64,000 nucleotides of DNA from an uncultured Dehalococcoidia bacterium (GCA_958295525.1 OY282355.1:719504-783503), one strand, 5' to 3'; numbered from the stretch's first letter, positions 1 to 8,256 are shown. The notes: generated by a model not told the origin, from the letters alone. A program made the numbers and translations.

Positions 1-100
1 CAAGACGACAGGGCAAGACGAGACCAGGGCCGGCGGCATACGAGCGGGACGCCTTCGCCGTCCGCTCCTGCGCTTCTCTTGCGCCAGGCGGGCTTTGCCT

Positions 101-934
101 ATGACTGGAAGAACGGAACTGCACCTCCTAACGGACGGCTCCATCCGTCTCGACGGGGGCGTGCTCTTCGGCCAGGTGCCCAAGAGCCAGTGGCAGGACT
201 GGATGTCGGCGGACAGGCGCAACCGCGTCAAGCTCAGCCTCAACTGCCTGCTCGTGCGCGTCGGGCAGCGCAATTTCCTCATCGACACCGGCGTCGGGCC
301 GAAGCGCTCCAAAGAGGAGCGCGACCAATTCGGCCTCTCGACGAGCCAACTGCTCTCCGACCTGCGCTCGCACGGCCTCAACCCCGGCGACGTCCACGGC
401 GTCGTCCTCACCAGCCTGCACTTCGAGCACACCGGCGGCTGCACCCGCGTCAACCGGCGCGGGGAGCACATCCCCACCTTTCCCAACGCCACCTACTACG
501 CGCAGCGCGAGGCGCTCGAGGAGGCGACCTCCCCCACCGACCGCCACGTCAACGGGTACGTCCCTAACGACTATATGCCGCTTTACGAGAGCGGCAAGTT
601 GCAACTCGTGGACGGCGAGGAGACCATCGTCCCGGGGCTGCAGGCGCGGCGCGCCAGCGGGCCCTACCAGGGCCATCAGATCGTCGTCATCACGCACGGA
701 GGCGAGCGCATCGCCTTCCTGGGCGACCTCGTTCCGACCCACTACCACCTCCTCCCCGAGTGCATCGCCGCCAGCGACTTGCACCCGGAGGAAACGCTGC
801 AAACGAAGAGCGGCGTGCTGGACGAGGCCGTGCGGGACGGCTGGCTCCTCGTCTTCTCGCACGAAACGGAAAAGCCGTCCGGCTACATTCAGGAGCGCGG
901 AGGCCGACGCTCGCTGCGGCCCATCGCGCTTTGA
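101..934 (+). CDS. MBL-fold metallo-hydrolase with altered metal motif
   Basis: Metallo-beta-lactamase-fold hydrolase of about 277 residues. The early FLIDTGVGP segment, the loop VLTSLHFEHTGG (around residues 102-113) and the later FLGDLVPTHYH are the usual landmarks of the fold, where two metal ions sit in the active site. The loop normally reads THLHFDH. Here the first His is Ser and the Asp is Glu, so one metal site may be weakened or altered. The ATG at 101 is preferred over a TTG two codons upstream. Substrate unknown: lactonase-like and other small-molecule hydrolases share this layout. It lies 52 bases before the GH15 gene on the same strand, with no obvious functional link. Confidence 0.85.
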   Translation: MTGRTELHLLTDGSIRLDGGVLFGQVPKSQWQDWMSADRRNRVKLSLNCLLVRVGQRNFLIDTGVGPKRSKEERDQFGLSTSQLLSDLRSHGLNPGDVHGVVLTSLHFEHTGGCTRVNRRGEHIPTFPNATYYAQREALEEATSPTDRHVNGYVPNDYMPLYESGKLQLVDGEETIVPGLQARRASGPYQGHQIVVITHGGERIAFLGDLVPTHYHLLPECIAASDLHPEETLQTKSGVLDEAVRDGWLLVFSHETEKPSGYIQERGGRRSLRPIAL

Positions 935-986
935 CGCCCCCGGTGGCGCCTGCCGGGCCGCGCTAACGCAAAACGAGGCCATCGCC

Positions 987-2816
987 GTGCCCTACACGCC
1001 CATCCACAACTACGGCGTCATCGGCGATATGAACTCGTGCGCGCTCATCAGCGACCGAGGCTCCATTGACTGGGCGTGCTTCCCCCGCTTCGACTCCCCA
1101 AGCGTCTTCGCCGCCATCCTGGACGACGCCATAGGCGGCTACTGCTCCCTCAGGGCGCAAGGCGCGCCCGCCGTGACGCAGCGCTACGTTCAGGACGCCA
1201 CGGTCTTGGAGACGGTCCATCAGACGGACGGCGGCGAGGCGGTCGTCTCCGACTTTATGACGCATCCGCCCGCCCGCAACCCCGTCGCGCCCCACGAAAT
1301 CGTCCGCGCCGTTCGGGGCGTCAGAGGAAGCGTGACGATGCGCCTCGAGTTTCAGCCGAGGCTAGACTACGCCCGCGGGGCGACGACGATTGCGCTCGTC
1401 CGCAACGGCGCGCTCGCCACGCACCCGGAGAGCGCGCCGCTGGCGCTCGTCTCGGGCGCGCCGCTCGTCATCGAAGCCGCGCCCGACGGCGGAGAGCGCG
1501 CCGTCGCGGAGTTCACGGTCGGCGAGGGCGAGCATGTCGAGTTCGTCATCGCTTTCGGCGTCGAGCGCCTGCCTTCCCTCCGCGCGCTGGACTGCCGGGG
1601 GAAGATGGAGCGCGTCATCCGCCGCGACCACGCATCCGTCGCCAAACTCGCCTACGACGGCTACCTGCGCGACGCTTTCGTCCGCTCCTACCTCACCGTC
1701 CGCCTCATGATTTACGAGCCCACCGGGGCGATCGTCGCCGCGCCGACCACGTCCCTGCCGGAGTCGATCGGCGGCGTCCGCAACTGGGACTACCGCTTCT
1801 CCTGGCTGCGGGACAGCGCGTGGACGCTCGGCATCCTCTACCGCATCGGCGACCCGCACGAGGGCGAGGCGTACATCGAGTGGGTCGTCGAGCACTGCCT
1901 GGGCACGTTCGAGCATATGCAGATCCTCTTCGGCATCGCCGAGGACAGCGTCCTGGCCGAGACCGAATTGGAGCATCTGGAGGGCTACGAGCGGTCGCGG
2001 CCCGTCCGCATCGGCAACGGCGCCGCGTATCACCGCCAGTTGGACGTGTTCGGAGAGGTCGCGCTGAGCCTCGCGGTGTTTCACCGCTACTCCGGCAACC
2101 TCTCCGACAACGGCTGGATTCTCCTCGAGCGCATGGCCGACCTCGCGTCGTGGACGTGGCGCCGGCCGGACAGGGGGATATGGGAGGTGCGCGGGCCGGA
2201 GCGGCACTTCGTCTACTCCAAAGTAATGTGCTGGGTGGCGCTCGACCGCGCCATCAAACTCTCGGAATCGCACGGGTTCACAGGGAACGTGGAGCACTGG
2301 CGCGAGCAGCGCGACGCGATACGCGACGAGGCGTTGGAGCGAGGCTGGTCCAACTCCAAACAGAGTTTCACGCAGGCGTACGATTCGGACGCGATAGACG
2401 CCAGCGCGCTGCTCATTCCGTTCCTCGGCTTCCTGCCCGCCGACGACCCCCGGCTGCGCTCCACCGTCCGCCGCGTGCAACAGGAACTCGCCGACGGCCC
2501 GTTCGTGCGCCGCTACCGCGTGGACGAGACGGACGACGGCTTGGAGGGCGAGGAGGGCGCGTTCTACATCCTCAGTTTTTGGCTCATCGGGGCGCTCCTC
2601 GTGATCGGCGAGACTGAAGAGGCGCTCGCGCATTTCGAGAAAGTCTACGAGACGGCGAGCCCGCTGGGGCTCTTCGCCGAAATGCACGACCCGGTCAGCG
2701 GGCGCGCGCTGGGCAACTTCCCGCAAGCGTTCAGCCACATCGGATTCGTGCACACCGTCCGCAACATCAACGAACTGCTGCGCCGCCACGAATACGAAGA
2801 GGAATTGCTGGCGTAG
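987..2816 (+). CDS. Glycoside hydrolase family 15 protein (glucoamylase/trehalase-like)
   Basis: A 609-residue GH15 enzyme of the type annotated as glucoamylase, glucodextranase or acid trehalase, acting on alpha-linked glucosides by inversion. The N-terminus (HNYGVIGDMNSCALISDRGS) is the beta-sandwich domain. The (alpha/alpha)6 barrel begins near NWDYRFSWLRDSAWTLG. Candidate catalytic glutamates lie in GIWEVRG (about residue 400) and GLFAEMHDP (about residue 565). It starts with GTG. Length and motifs are complete and no signal peptide is seen, so a cytoplasmic role, perhaps in trehalose or glycogen breakdown, is likely. Substrate cannot be fixed from sequence alone. Confidence 0.93.
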   Translation: MPYTPIHNYGVIGDMNSCALISDRGSIDWACFPRFDSPSVFAAILDDAIGGYCSLRAQGAPAVTQRYVQDATVLETVHQTDGGEAVVSDFMTHPPARNPVAPHEIVRAVRGVRGSVTMRLEFQPRLDYARGATTIALVRNGALATHPESAPLALVSGAPLVIEAAPDGGERAVAEFTVGEGEHVEFVIAFGVERLPSLRALDCRGKMERVIRRDHASVAKLAYDGYLRDAFVRSYLTVRLMIYEPTGAIVAAPTTSLPESIGGVRNWDYRFSWLRDSAWTLGILYRIGDPHEGEAYIEWVVEHCLGTFEHMQILFGIAEDSVLAETELEHLEGYERSRPVRIGNGAAYHRQLDVFGEVALSLAVFHRYSGNLSDNGWILLERMADLASWTWRRPDRGIWEVRGPERHFVYSKVMCWVALDRAIKLSESHGFTGNVEHWREQRDAIRDEALERGWSNSKQSFTQAYDSDAIDASALLIPFLGFLPADDPRLRSTVRRVQQELADGPFVRRYRVDETDDGLEGEEGAFYILSFWLIGALLVIGETEEALAHFEKVYETASPLGLFAEMHDPVSGRALGNFPQAFSHIGFVHTVRNINELLRRHEYEEELLA

Positions 2817-2860
2817 GAGGAGTGCTCCCAGTAGGGTAGTCATTCCCGCCCCCCTTGCCC

Positions 2861-2922
2861 CGTCATTCCCGCGTAGGCGGGAATCTCGCCCCTCTCCCGT
2901 CATTCCCGCGTAGGCGGGAATC
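2861..2922. repeat. Palindromic intergenic repeat, two copies
   Basis: Two full copies of the window-wide palindrome (core ATTCCCGCGTAGGCGGGAAT in this orientation, followed by C), separated by C-rich sequence, with a partial copy just before at 2839. Each can fold into a short GC-rich hairpin. The 189-base gap between the GH15 gene and the next gene holds these plus a promoter-like -10. Confidence 0.9.
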
Positions 2923-2955
2923 CAGGAATCCCTGACGGACCGCGCCCGCTCTCCC

Positions 2956-2961
2956 TATACT
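2956..2961 (+). promoter_or_regulatory. -10 promoter element TATACT
   Basis: TATACT sits 44 bases before the ATG of the Lgt-like gene. The same hexamer precedes several other genes in the window. No clear -35 is visible. Confidence 0.5.
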
Positions 2962-3005
2962 CACGGCGCTGCGCCCTGGCCGCGAAAGCGCGCCCATCCG
3001 GCGCT

Positions 3006-3812
3006 ATGGAGACGATGACCATCTCCCTCACCCCCTACGCCTTCGGATCGCCGCTGATCACGTGGGCGGGTCTGGCCACGCTCGCCGGACTGCTGATCGG
3101 CGGGGCGCTGTTCGCGCGGTCGGCGGCGCCGCTTGGAGCGAGCAGGCGCGACGCCTGCGCCATCACGCTCGCGGCGTCGCTAGGGGGAATCGCCGGAGCG
3201 CGCCTGCTGCATATCGCCGATTATCCGTCGTTCTACGCCGATGCGCCGTTTCAAGCGCTCTATCTATGGAACGGCGGTCTCTCGCTATGGGGAGCCGTTC
3301 TCGGCGGACTCGCGGCGGGACTTTGGCGGGCGGGTAGGGCGGGGCTCGCCCCTGCGGAGACGGCGGACGCCGCAGCCTTGCCCGGCCTCGCCGGCGTCGC
3401 CGTCGGATGGACAGGGAGCGCCGCTGCGGGCGACCCCGCCGGCGCCGCGTCGTCGCTCCCCTGGGCAATCGCCTACGCGCATCCCGCGTCTCCGGCGTTC
3501 GCCGACGGCGCCGCCGCGCACCCCGTCGCGGCCTACGAATTGCTGCTGACGGCGGCGGTCGCGCTTGGCGCGTGGCGTTGGGGAAGGCGCGCGCCGAGGG
3601 GAATGCTCGCGCCGCTCGCGCTCGCCGCCTGGGGAGCGGGACGTTTCCTCATCGCGTTCGTCCGGCTCGATCCGGCATGGCTTGGCCTGCAGCAGACGCA
3701 ATGGATCGGCCTCATCGCTCTCACGGCGGCCGCCTTCTGCGCGCTGCGCTCGCGCCGCAGCGGGAATCGGCGCAACAGCCGCCCGGGTAGGTTCCCGCTT
3801 TCGCGGGAATGA
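3006..3812 (+). CDS. Degenerate prolipoprotein diacylglyceryl transferase-like membrane protein
   Basis: A 268-residue multi-pass membrane protein with the Lgt fold: the N-terminal GSPLITWAGL, the central GARLLHIADYPSFY, WNGGLSLWGAVLGG, HPVAAYE, and the C-terminal GRFLIAFVRLDP followed by LQQTQWIGL. Lgt transfers diacylglycerol from phosphatidylglycerol to the lipobox Cys. The catalytic signature is damaged: the His of the usual GGMSFHGG is replaced, and the conserved GRxGNFxNGE loop reads GWTGSAAAGDP, losing the Arg and Asn known to be essential in E. coli Lgt. It may be inactive, or a divergent relative with another role. The last eight or so codons are supplied by a palindromic repeat, so the native C-terminus may have been replaced. 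Confidence 0.75.
   Translation: METMTISLTPYAFGSPLITWAGLATLAGLLIGGALFARSAAPLGASRRDACAITLAASLGGIAGARLLHIADYPSFYADAPFQALYLWNGGLSLWGAVLGGLAAGLWRAGRAGLAPAETADAAALPGLAGVAVGWTGSAAAGDPAGAASSLPWAIAYAHPASPAFADGAAAHPVAAYELLLTAAVALGAWRWGRRAPRGMLAPLALAAWGAGRFLIAFVRLDPAWLGLQQTQWIGLIALTAAAFCALRSRRSGNRRNSRPGRFPLSRE
3786..3812. repeat. Palindromic repeat overlapping the end of the Lgt-like gene
   Basis: A variant copy (TTCCCGCTTTCGCGGGAATGA) forms the last codons and stop of the Lgt-like gene. The encoded tail GRFPLSRE is therefore repeat-derived. Confidence 0.7.
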
Positions 3813-3880
3813 CGCGGCCCTGGGATGAGAATGGAGCAGCGCTTCGCGCCGCGCACAGAAATCGGCGCAACAGCCGACTT

Positions 3881-4048
3881 CTATCTCAACGCCTCAATCA
3901 AGTTCGGAATCCTAACCCCGAATATGCTAAGGGCAACGCTCAGCATAGCCAGAAGCAAGAACAACGCCGCCATAATCGTATTGAAAGCGGCGGCGCAGGA
4001 TACGATGGGGCGCAGGTATCTTCCTACGCGCTCCAGCCGCCCGCTCAC
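3881..4048 (-). CDS. Small membrane protein, 55 aa
   Basis: A 55-residue protein starting with GTG, whose start overlaps the stop of the upstream 46-residue gene (GTGA, four bases), a sign of translational coupling. A basic N-terminus (SGRLERVGRYLRP) is followed by a long hydrophobic stretch from about residue 14 to 46, enough for one or two membrane passes. No family recognised. The pairing of two tiny membrane proteins suggests a small complex, but that is inference. Confidence 0.6.
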   Translation of the reverse strand: MSGRLERVGRYLRPIVSCAAAFNTIMAALFLLLAMLSVALSIFGVRIPNLIEALR

Positions 4049-4185
4049 GCCGCCAGTTCCTGAATGAACAGCAAGAGGGCGTAGGCTCCGGCGAGAGCGA
4101 GCGCAAGCACAGCCCCGACGATCAGCAGAGGCACGGTGTCCTCCGGCAAACGCAAACGCATGCGGTTCGTCTTGCGCGTAGCCAT
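4045..4185 (-). CDS. Small single-pass membrane protein, 46 aa
   Basis: A 46-residue protein: basic N-terminal tail (MATRKTNRMRLRLPED), one transmembrane helix (about residues 17-41), and a short end FIQELAA. A strong ribosome-binding site (GGGAGGGAG) stands five bases before the ATG, which makes translation likely in spite of the size. It overlaps the downstream 55-residue gene by four bases. No family recognised. The pair is convergent with the Lgt-like gene and divergent from the Mrr-ankyrin gene. Confidence 0.62.
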   Translation of the reverse strand: MATRKTNRMRLRLPEDTVPLLIVGAVLALALAGAYALLLFIQELAA

Positions 4186-4304
4186 CGCAACTCCCTCCCG
4201 ATCCCGATTCTCGCCTCGCCGTCACTACGGGCTGTTCACTATTGAGCGTAGCCTTCGGCCCCGCGCTTGTCAAGGCGCGCAAGTCCCTAATACGCCCCTT
4301 GCCC

Positions 4305-4369
4305 CGTCATTCCCGCGCAGGCGGGAATCTCGCCCCCCTTGCCCCGTCATTCCCGCGTAGGCGGGAATC
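4305..4369. repeat. Palindromic intergenic repeat, two copies
   Basis: Two copies of the palindrome in the CGTCATTCCCGCG orientation lie between the divergent small membrane genes and the Mrr-ankyrin gene. Read as protein they would add a spurious 30-residue extension to the latter. Confidence 0.9.
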
Positions 4370-4388
4370 CCGCCCCCCAGCGCTGCGC

Positions 4389-4394
4389 TATACT
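4389..4394 (+). promoter_or_regulatory. -10 promoter element TATACT
   Basis: GCTATACT lies 34 bases before the chosen ATG of the Mrr-ankyrin gene, which also argues against a start further upstream inside the repeats. Confidence 0.55.
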
Positions 4395-4428
4395 CCCCCA
4401 ACCCCGCCGCGAAAGGAACGCCCCCCGC

Positions 4429-7239
4429 ATGGAAGGCGCCGCAGGTCAGATCTTCGCAATCCTCATCGTGCTCGTGGTCGTGGCCATCGCCGCGTTCGCT
4501 TGGCGCCGCTCCGGCGGCTGGGAGCGCGCGAACAACCGGCCGATGTCCAAGCCTGCGAACATCCCAAAGAGCAGAGTCATCGCCGCCGTTGGAGGCTCGA
4601 TGGAGGGGAAGATCACCAGCGAACTCGGCGTAACTAATCTGTGGCATCGCACTAACGAGCCCCCCGAAGTTTTCACGATCTACACGGACATTGACCAGTT
4701 CGCCCACATCCGCCGCCGCCGCGGACTCTGGGATGACCAGGGCGTCCACGGGGAGCGCGAAATCCAAGTGCGATGGCGCCGTCAGCCCGCGTCGAAACGC
4801 ATCTGGGACGCCGTGGAACTCGTCGTCCCTCCCGCCATCCGAGCGGCCTTCCGCGCGGACCCCCGTATCCGAACCGTCCGCTTCCACATCGGCAATATGG
4901 ACGTGAACGACCGCATCGCAACCTGCCGCATCAGCGTCGAGGCCAAGCGCGGCGAGCGCGAGCAGGAGTGGGACTGGCGCTATAACCGCAACGCCAAAGG
5001 CCAACTCGCCCCCGTCAATCCCCACGAGGACGCCCCCGCTCCCGTCCGCCCGCGCGGATTCGCAGCCGACCCCTACGACTTCGAAATGCAAGTCGCCCAG
5101 GCGCTGCAGGCGCGCGGACTCTCCGTTGAGGTCACCGGCGGCGCCGGCGACGAAGGCGTGGACATCATCGCCCGCGACCCAACTCCCGTCACCGGCGGAA
5201 CCTACCTCGTCCAATGCAAACGCTACGCCATTGGCCGCAAAGTCGGCGTCGGCGAGGTGCGCGAACTCTATGGCGCCTTGCAAGAGAAACGCGCCAGCAA
5301 AGGCATCCTCGTCACTACCGCCTCCTTCACAACCCCCGCCATCCGTTTCGCTGAGGACAAGCCCATCGAACTCCTCGACGGCGCGCAACTCGCCGCCTTC
5401 ATCGGCGAACCTGCCCCGGCCTCTGATTCCTTCGACACGCACGCGCAGGAAAGCGTTGAAAGAACAGGGAAGGAGACAGAAGAGCCTGTGGAGAGAGCCC
5501 GCGCAAAGGCCGAGCAGGCTGCGGAGTTGGACAACGAACTGCTCTCTGCCTCTTCCTCGGCGAACGCGGCGCGTATTGCCCTGCTTCTTGAACGGGGCGC
5601 GAACGTTCACGCTGTTGATGAACGAGGCAACACCCCGCTGCGCATGGCGGCATGGTTCAACGCAGAGCCCGCTGCCGTTGCTTTGCTTCTCGACCGTGGC
5701 GCGGATGTTGATGCAAGAGATGAGGACAACCAGACGCCCCTGCACTTGGCGGCGGGGTTCAATGCAGAGCCCGCCGTGGCCGCCGTTCTCCTTGACCGGG
5801 GTGCCGATATCGAAGCCGCAGATATCGTCGGCGCGAGTCCTCTGCACCTAGCGGCGGCGCATAACGCAGAGCCTGCCGTCGTTGCGCTCATCCTCGACCG
5901 CGGCGCGGACATCGCGGCAAGAGACGACTATGGCAGAACGCCGCTGCACTTTGCGGCGTCAGAGAACGCGGAGCCCGCCGTTGCCGCACTGCTCCTTGAC
6001 CAGGGCGCGGATATCGAGGCAAGAGACGACTATGAGGGCAGAACGCCGCTGCACTTTGCGGCGTCAGAGAACGCGGAGCCCGCCGTTGTCGCACTGCTTC
6101 TTGACCGGGGTGCGGATCTCGCCGCAAGAGCCGACGATGGCAGAACACCGCTGCGCTGTGCGGCGGCGTTCAATGCAGAGCCTGCTGTCGTCGCCCTTCT
6201 CTTGGAGCGGGGCGCGGATATCGAGGCAAGAGATGACAACGGACTTACGCCGCTGCACTCGGCGGTGCATAACGCAAACCCTGCTGTCGCCGCTCTCCTC
6301 ATTGACCGAGGAGCGGATGTTGCCGCAAAAGACAACAGCCTCGGCGTCACGCCCTTGCACACGGCGGCATGGTTCAACGCAGAGCCCGCTGCCGTTGCTT
6401 TGCTTCTCGACCGTGGCGCGGATGTTGATGCGAGAGATGAGGACAACCAGACGCCCCTGCACTACGCGGCGAAGCACAATGAAAAGCCTGCTGTTGCCGC
6501 CCTTCTCCTCGACAGGGGCGCGAATGTTGCCGCAAAAGACAACAGTCTCGGCGTCACGCCCTTGCACATGGCGGCACGGTTCAACGCAGAGCCTGCTGCC
6601 GTTGCTTTGCTTCTCGACCGTGGCGCGGATATCGACGCAAGAGATGACAACGGCCGCCGGATGCCCTTGCACTTGGCGGCGGCGTTCAACGCAGAGCCCG
6701 CTGTGGCAACCTTGCTCATCGACCACGGCGCCGATATCGAAGCCGCAGATATCGTCGGCGCGAGTCCTCTGCACCTGGCGGCGGCGAGCAACAAAGAACC
6801 TGCCGTCGCCGCCCTTCTCCTCGACTGGGGCGCGGACATCGCCGCAAGAAACGACGACGGCTGGATGCCGCTGCACCTGGCGGCGCAGAGCAACCCAGAG
6901 CCCGCTGTCGTCGCCCTCCTCCTTGACAGAGGCGCAGGCATTGCTGCAAGAACCGATGATGGCGCAACACCGATGCACGGCGCAGCGCTCAATGCAGAGC
7001 CCGCTGTCGCCGCGCTCCTCATTGACCGGGGCGCGGACATCGTCGCAAGAGACGACGACGGGTGGACGCCGCTGCACGTGACGGCGAGGTACAATGCAGA
7101 GCCTGCCGTCGTTGCGCTTCTCTTGGAACGTGGCGCAAACCCCGACGCCCTCACGCCTGACGGCGATTCGCCCTACGACCTCGCCCTCAAGCGCAAGGAG
7201 CCGAACGAGGAGATCGCGCGGTTGCTGCGGAGGCGATGA
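4429..7239 (+). CDS. Membrane-anchored Mrr-type nuclease with about 16 ankyrin repeats
   Basis: A 936-residue fusion. Residues 8-26 form one transmembrane helix. Residues 30-210 are an unassigned region. Residues about 215-330 are an Mrr-like restriction endonuclease domain of the PD-(D/E)XK fold, with GVDII (D245) and the Q-C-K of LVQCKRY (262-264) as catalytic landmarks. Then a charged linker leads into about 16 ankyrin repeats of 33-34 residues (repeat form DRGADIxARDDxGxTPLHxAA) to the C-terminus. Mrr domains cut DNA, often modified DNA; ankyrins bind proteins. The ATG at 4429 is preferred because upstream sequence is palindromic repeat. A second ankyrin protein follows. Role unknown; a defence or surveillance function is inference. 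Confidence 0.85.
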   Translation: MEGAAGQIFAILIVLVVVAIAAFAWRRSGGWERANNRPMSKPANIPKSRVIAAVGGSMEGKITSELGVTNLWHRTNEPPEVFTIYTDIDQFAHIRRRRGLWDDQGVHGEREIQVRWRRQPASKRIWDAVELVVPPAIRAAFRADPRIRTVRFHIGNMDVNDRIATCRISVEAKRGEREQEWDWRYNRNAKGQLAPVNPHEDAPAPVRPRGFAADPYDFEMQVAQALQARGLSVEVTGGAGDEGVDIIARDPTPVTGGTYLVQCKRYAIGRKVGVGEVRELYGALQEKRASKGILVTTASFTTPAIRFAEDKPIELLDGAQLAAFIGEPAPASDSFDTHAQESVERTGKETEEPVERARAKAEQAAELDNELLSASSSANAARIALLLERGANVHAVDERGNTPLRMAAWFNAEPAAVALLLDRGADVDARDEDNQTPLHLAAGFNAEPAVAAVLLDRGADIEAADIVGASPLHLAAAHNAEPAVVALILDRGADIAARDDYGRTPLHFAASENAEPAVAALLLDQGADIEARDDYEGRTPLHFAASENAEPAVVALLLDRGADLAARADDGRTPLRCAAAFNAEPAVVALLLERGADIEARDDNGLTPLHSAVHNANPAVAALLIDRGADVAAKDNSLGVTPLHTAAWFNAEPAAVALLLDRGADVDARDEDNQTPLHYAAKHNEKPAVAALLLDRGANVAAKDNSLGVTPLHMAARFNAEPAAVALLLDRGADIDARDDNGRRMPLHLAAAFNAEPAVATLLIDHGADIEAADIVGASPLHLAAASNKEPAVAALLLDWGADIAARNDDGWMPLHLAAQSNPEPAVVALLLDRGAGIAARTDDGATPMHGAALNAEPAVAALLIDRGADIVARDDDGWTPLHVTARYNAEPAVVALLLERGANPDALTPDGDSPYDLALKRKEPNEEIARLLRRR

Positions 7240-7466
7240 GGCGTTAGCAAGGGGACAACTATGTGGGACTGGAAAGGGCATACGACATGTCGGCGCCGCT
7301 CCGCCAATTTACGAATGAATGGCGTCGCCTACGGCCTCATGGCGGCGCCCGACATGCATACCACAGGCGTGAATGGGCGACAGGGGGTTGACAAAAGGGC
7401 GGTCAGGCATGATTCCCTGGAGTTGCCTAGACGCGGGATAACGCCGTGCTAGGGAAAGGGGACACG
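7240..7466 (+). other. Gap between ankyrin genes, possible small ORF
   Basis: No palindromic repeat here. A 63-codon frame (7261-7452) starts with an ATG behind AAGGGGACAACT, which resembles AAAGGGGACACG before the next ankyrin gene. Its protein resembles nothing known and lacks ankyrin motifs, so it is more likely a decayed or duplicated gene start than a gene. Confidence 0.3.
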
Positions 7467-8198
7467 ATGAGCGACTTGACCTTCTGGAGAAAAGCCTCCG
7501 CTGGGGAAGCGCGAGCTGAAATCACGCGCGAGACTAGCTTGGAGGCAGAAGACGACGGGAGGACGCCTCTCCATGAGGCAGCCGCCTACAACACGGTGGA
7601 CGTGGTCAGGCTGCTGGTGGAGCAGGGCTTGGACGTCACTGCCCAGGATGCCAACGGCGACACCGCCTTGCACTTCGCAGCAGGGTGCAACCCCGACCCT
7701 GGAGTCGTCATACTTCTGCTGGAACGCGGAGCAGACGTCAACACCAAGAACAAGCAGGGCGAAACGCCCTTGCACAAAGCGGCGGAATCCAACGACGAAC
7801 CCAGGGTCATGAAGGCGCTGCTGGAACCCGGAGCAGATGTCAACGCCAAGAACGAGCAGGGCGAAACGCCCTTGCACAAAGCGGCGGAATCCAACGACGA
7901 ACCCAGGGTCGTTAGGGTTCTGTTGGAGGGCGGCGCAGACAGAGACGCCCGAACCAACAAAGGCCACACGGCCTGCCGACTAGCGGTGTCTCGAGACGCC
8001 GACGGCGACATGCGGCTTATGCTGTGCACTTCTCACATGTCCGTAGACCAAATCATGAAGTTCCTAGACATGCGTGACAAGACGGCTGCGGCCATCAGAG
8101 CCGATACTGGCGTACCATCCAAGTCAAGAGAGTACGTGGACCAGCTCATCGCACGCGGAGGGCGCGACGCTGGAGGAAGCGCGGGAGATGGCGGTTGA
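7467..8198 (+). CDS. Ankyrin repeat protein, 243 aa
   Basis: Soluble protein starting MSDLTFWRKASAGEARAEI, with about four to five ankyrin repeats from residue 30 to 165 (TPLHEAAAYN, TALHFAAGCN, and two almost identical TPLHKAAESNDEPRV units). A non-ankyrin tail follows. AAAGGGG upstream supports the ATG at 7467. It is likely a protein-binding partner and may be cotranscribed with the Mrr-ankyrin gene 227 bases upstream. The last 20 or so codons run over a HicB-like remnant read in another frame, so the present C-terminus may have arisen by fusion into decayed sequence. Confidence 0.72.
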   Translation: MSDLTFWRKASAGEARAEITRETSLEAEDDGRTPLHEAAAYNTVDVVRLLVEQGLDVTAQDANGDTALHFAAGCNPDPGVVILLLERGADVNTKNKQGETPLHKAAESNDEPRVMKALLEPGADVNAKNEQGETPLHKAAESNDEPRVVRVLLEGGADRDARTNKGHTACRLAVSRDADGDMRLMLCTSHMSVDQIMKFLDMRDKTAAAIRADTGVPSKSREYVDQLIARGGRDAGGSAGDGG

Positions 8199-8256
8199 GG
8201 CGCTCACGCTTCACCTCGCCGTCATCGTCGTCGCGGCGCCGCCTGCGCCGTCGTAA
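8140..8256 (+). pseudogene. HicB-like antitoxin remnant
   Basis: In a frame different from the ankyrin gene end, the sequence encodes HAEGATLEEAREMAVEAL, which matches the conserved core of HicB antitoxins (GxTLEEAxxNAxEAI). No HicB start, no HicA neighbour and no DNA-binding tail are present, so this is a remnant. The match is short and the call tentative. Confidence 0.4.

Noticed and set aside
128-982. Long open frames on the strand opposite real genes (for example 128-982, 1362-2903, 4270-5847, 6064-7281, all minus)
   Set aside because: They mirror strong plus-strand genes; in GC-rich DNA such antisense frames stay open by codon bias. Their proteins are rich in Arg, Val and Ala with no domains.
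4339-4428. A 30-codon N-terminal extension of the Mrr-ankyrin gene
   Set aside because: It is encoded by palindromic repeats and lies upstream of the -10 element at 4389.
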